DNA of 6,015 nt from Candidatus Hydrogenedentota bacterium (GTDB lineage: Bacteria; Hydrogenedentota; Hydrogenedentia; Hydrogenedentales; CAITNO01): the NCBI GenBank assembly GCA_029554925.1, contig JAKPUV010000100.1, positions 1-6,015 on the forward strand, given 5' to 3'. The notes below the pieces were generated by a model that saw nothing but the letters and a program-made list of their open reading frames with translations, was not told the DNA's origin and made no database searches. The position numbers were made by a program, and so were the translations under genes. Shown piece after piece: positions 5,847 to 6,015 of the stretch (positions within the stretch are counted from its first letter, which is position 1; every line of letters starts with the position of its first letter).

Positions 5847-6015
5847 TCAGCGGAGCCGGGCGATCTCGTCCGTAATGGCTTTGAGGAGGGAGGTGTCGTC
5901 GCGGGTGTCCATGCTGAGTTCCCAGATCATGACGCCTGCGAGGCCCTCTTCGAGGGCGTAGCGGGTTTTCCGGCGGAGGGTGTCGGCGTTGTTGAAGTAG
6001 AAGCCGCCGGCCTCG
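5847..6015 (-). CDS. GH18 (chitinase-like) glycoside hydrolase, C-terminal fragment
   Basis: Only the last 55 codons are in the window; the gene enters from the right edge and ends at the TGA at 5849-5847. The visible sequence runs through GGFYFNNADTLRRKTRYALE, then EGLAGVMIWELSMDTRDD and TSLLKAITDEIARLR. This is the end of a GH18 TIM barrel: the segment where substrate residues are followed by the conserved GVMIWEL strand, whose Trp forms the floor of the active site, then the closing helix LLKAI. The catalytic DxxDxDxE motif and any signal peptide lie outside, so activity and export cannot be judged. Likely substrates are chitin or related N-acetylglucosamine polymers, by family knowledge. 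It is read in the same direction as the operon but is separated from it by 288 bases carrying repeats and a promoter. Confidence 0.78.
   Translation of the reverse strand, partial: EAGGFYFNNADTLRRKTRYALEEGLAGVMIWELSMDTRDDTSLLKAITDEIARLR

Overview
The window reads as a GC-rich bacterial chromosome segment in which every supportable gene lies on the minus strand. The secreted GxGYxYP-type protein, the GH18-type fragment, the large ABC permease with an extracytoplasmic tail and the GC-rich palindromes between genes are the kind of content I associate with Planctomycetota, Hydrogenedentota, Lentisphaerota or Verrucomicrobiota. That placement is a judgement from style, since no rRNA or marker gene is present.

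Layout, read in the direction of transcription (high to low coordinates). (1) 6015-5847: the last 55 codons of a GH18 chitinase-like hydrolase. (2) 5846-5559: a non-coding gap holding a GC-rich 24-bp inverted repeat, two small hairpins and a sigma70-like promoter overlapped by a 26-bp palindrome. (3) 5558-1056: a tightly packed three-gene operon. It encodes a YtrA-type GntR repressor, an ABC transporter ATPase (17-nt overlap) and a 1051-residue permease-like membrane protein (2-nt gap). (4) 1055-782: a non-coding gap with a hairpin just past the permease stop, a second long GC-rich inverted repeat and a possible promoter. (5) 781-1: the N-terminal 260 residues of a secreted GxGYxYP-family protein that runs off the left edge.

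The central operon is the clearest functional unit. The GntR protein probably binds the palindrome over its own promoter and thereby controls the ATPase and permease. The ATPase has all the motifs of an ABC-2/YtrB/BcrA-like subunit. The permease is unusual: about 600 residues of membrane segments are followed by about 450 soluble residues whose end resembles the C-terminal fold of type II secretion pseudopilins. The substrate cannot be read from the sequence. The flanking genes concern carbohydrate breakdown and are separated from the operon by repeat-bearing gaps, so they need not be functionally linked to it.

Most other open frames are GC-driven shadows of these five genes. The features most worth a second look are the fused permease tail, the promoter/operator architecture, and the two related inverted repeats that flank the operon.
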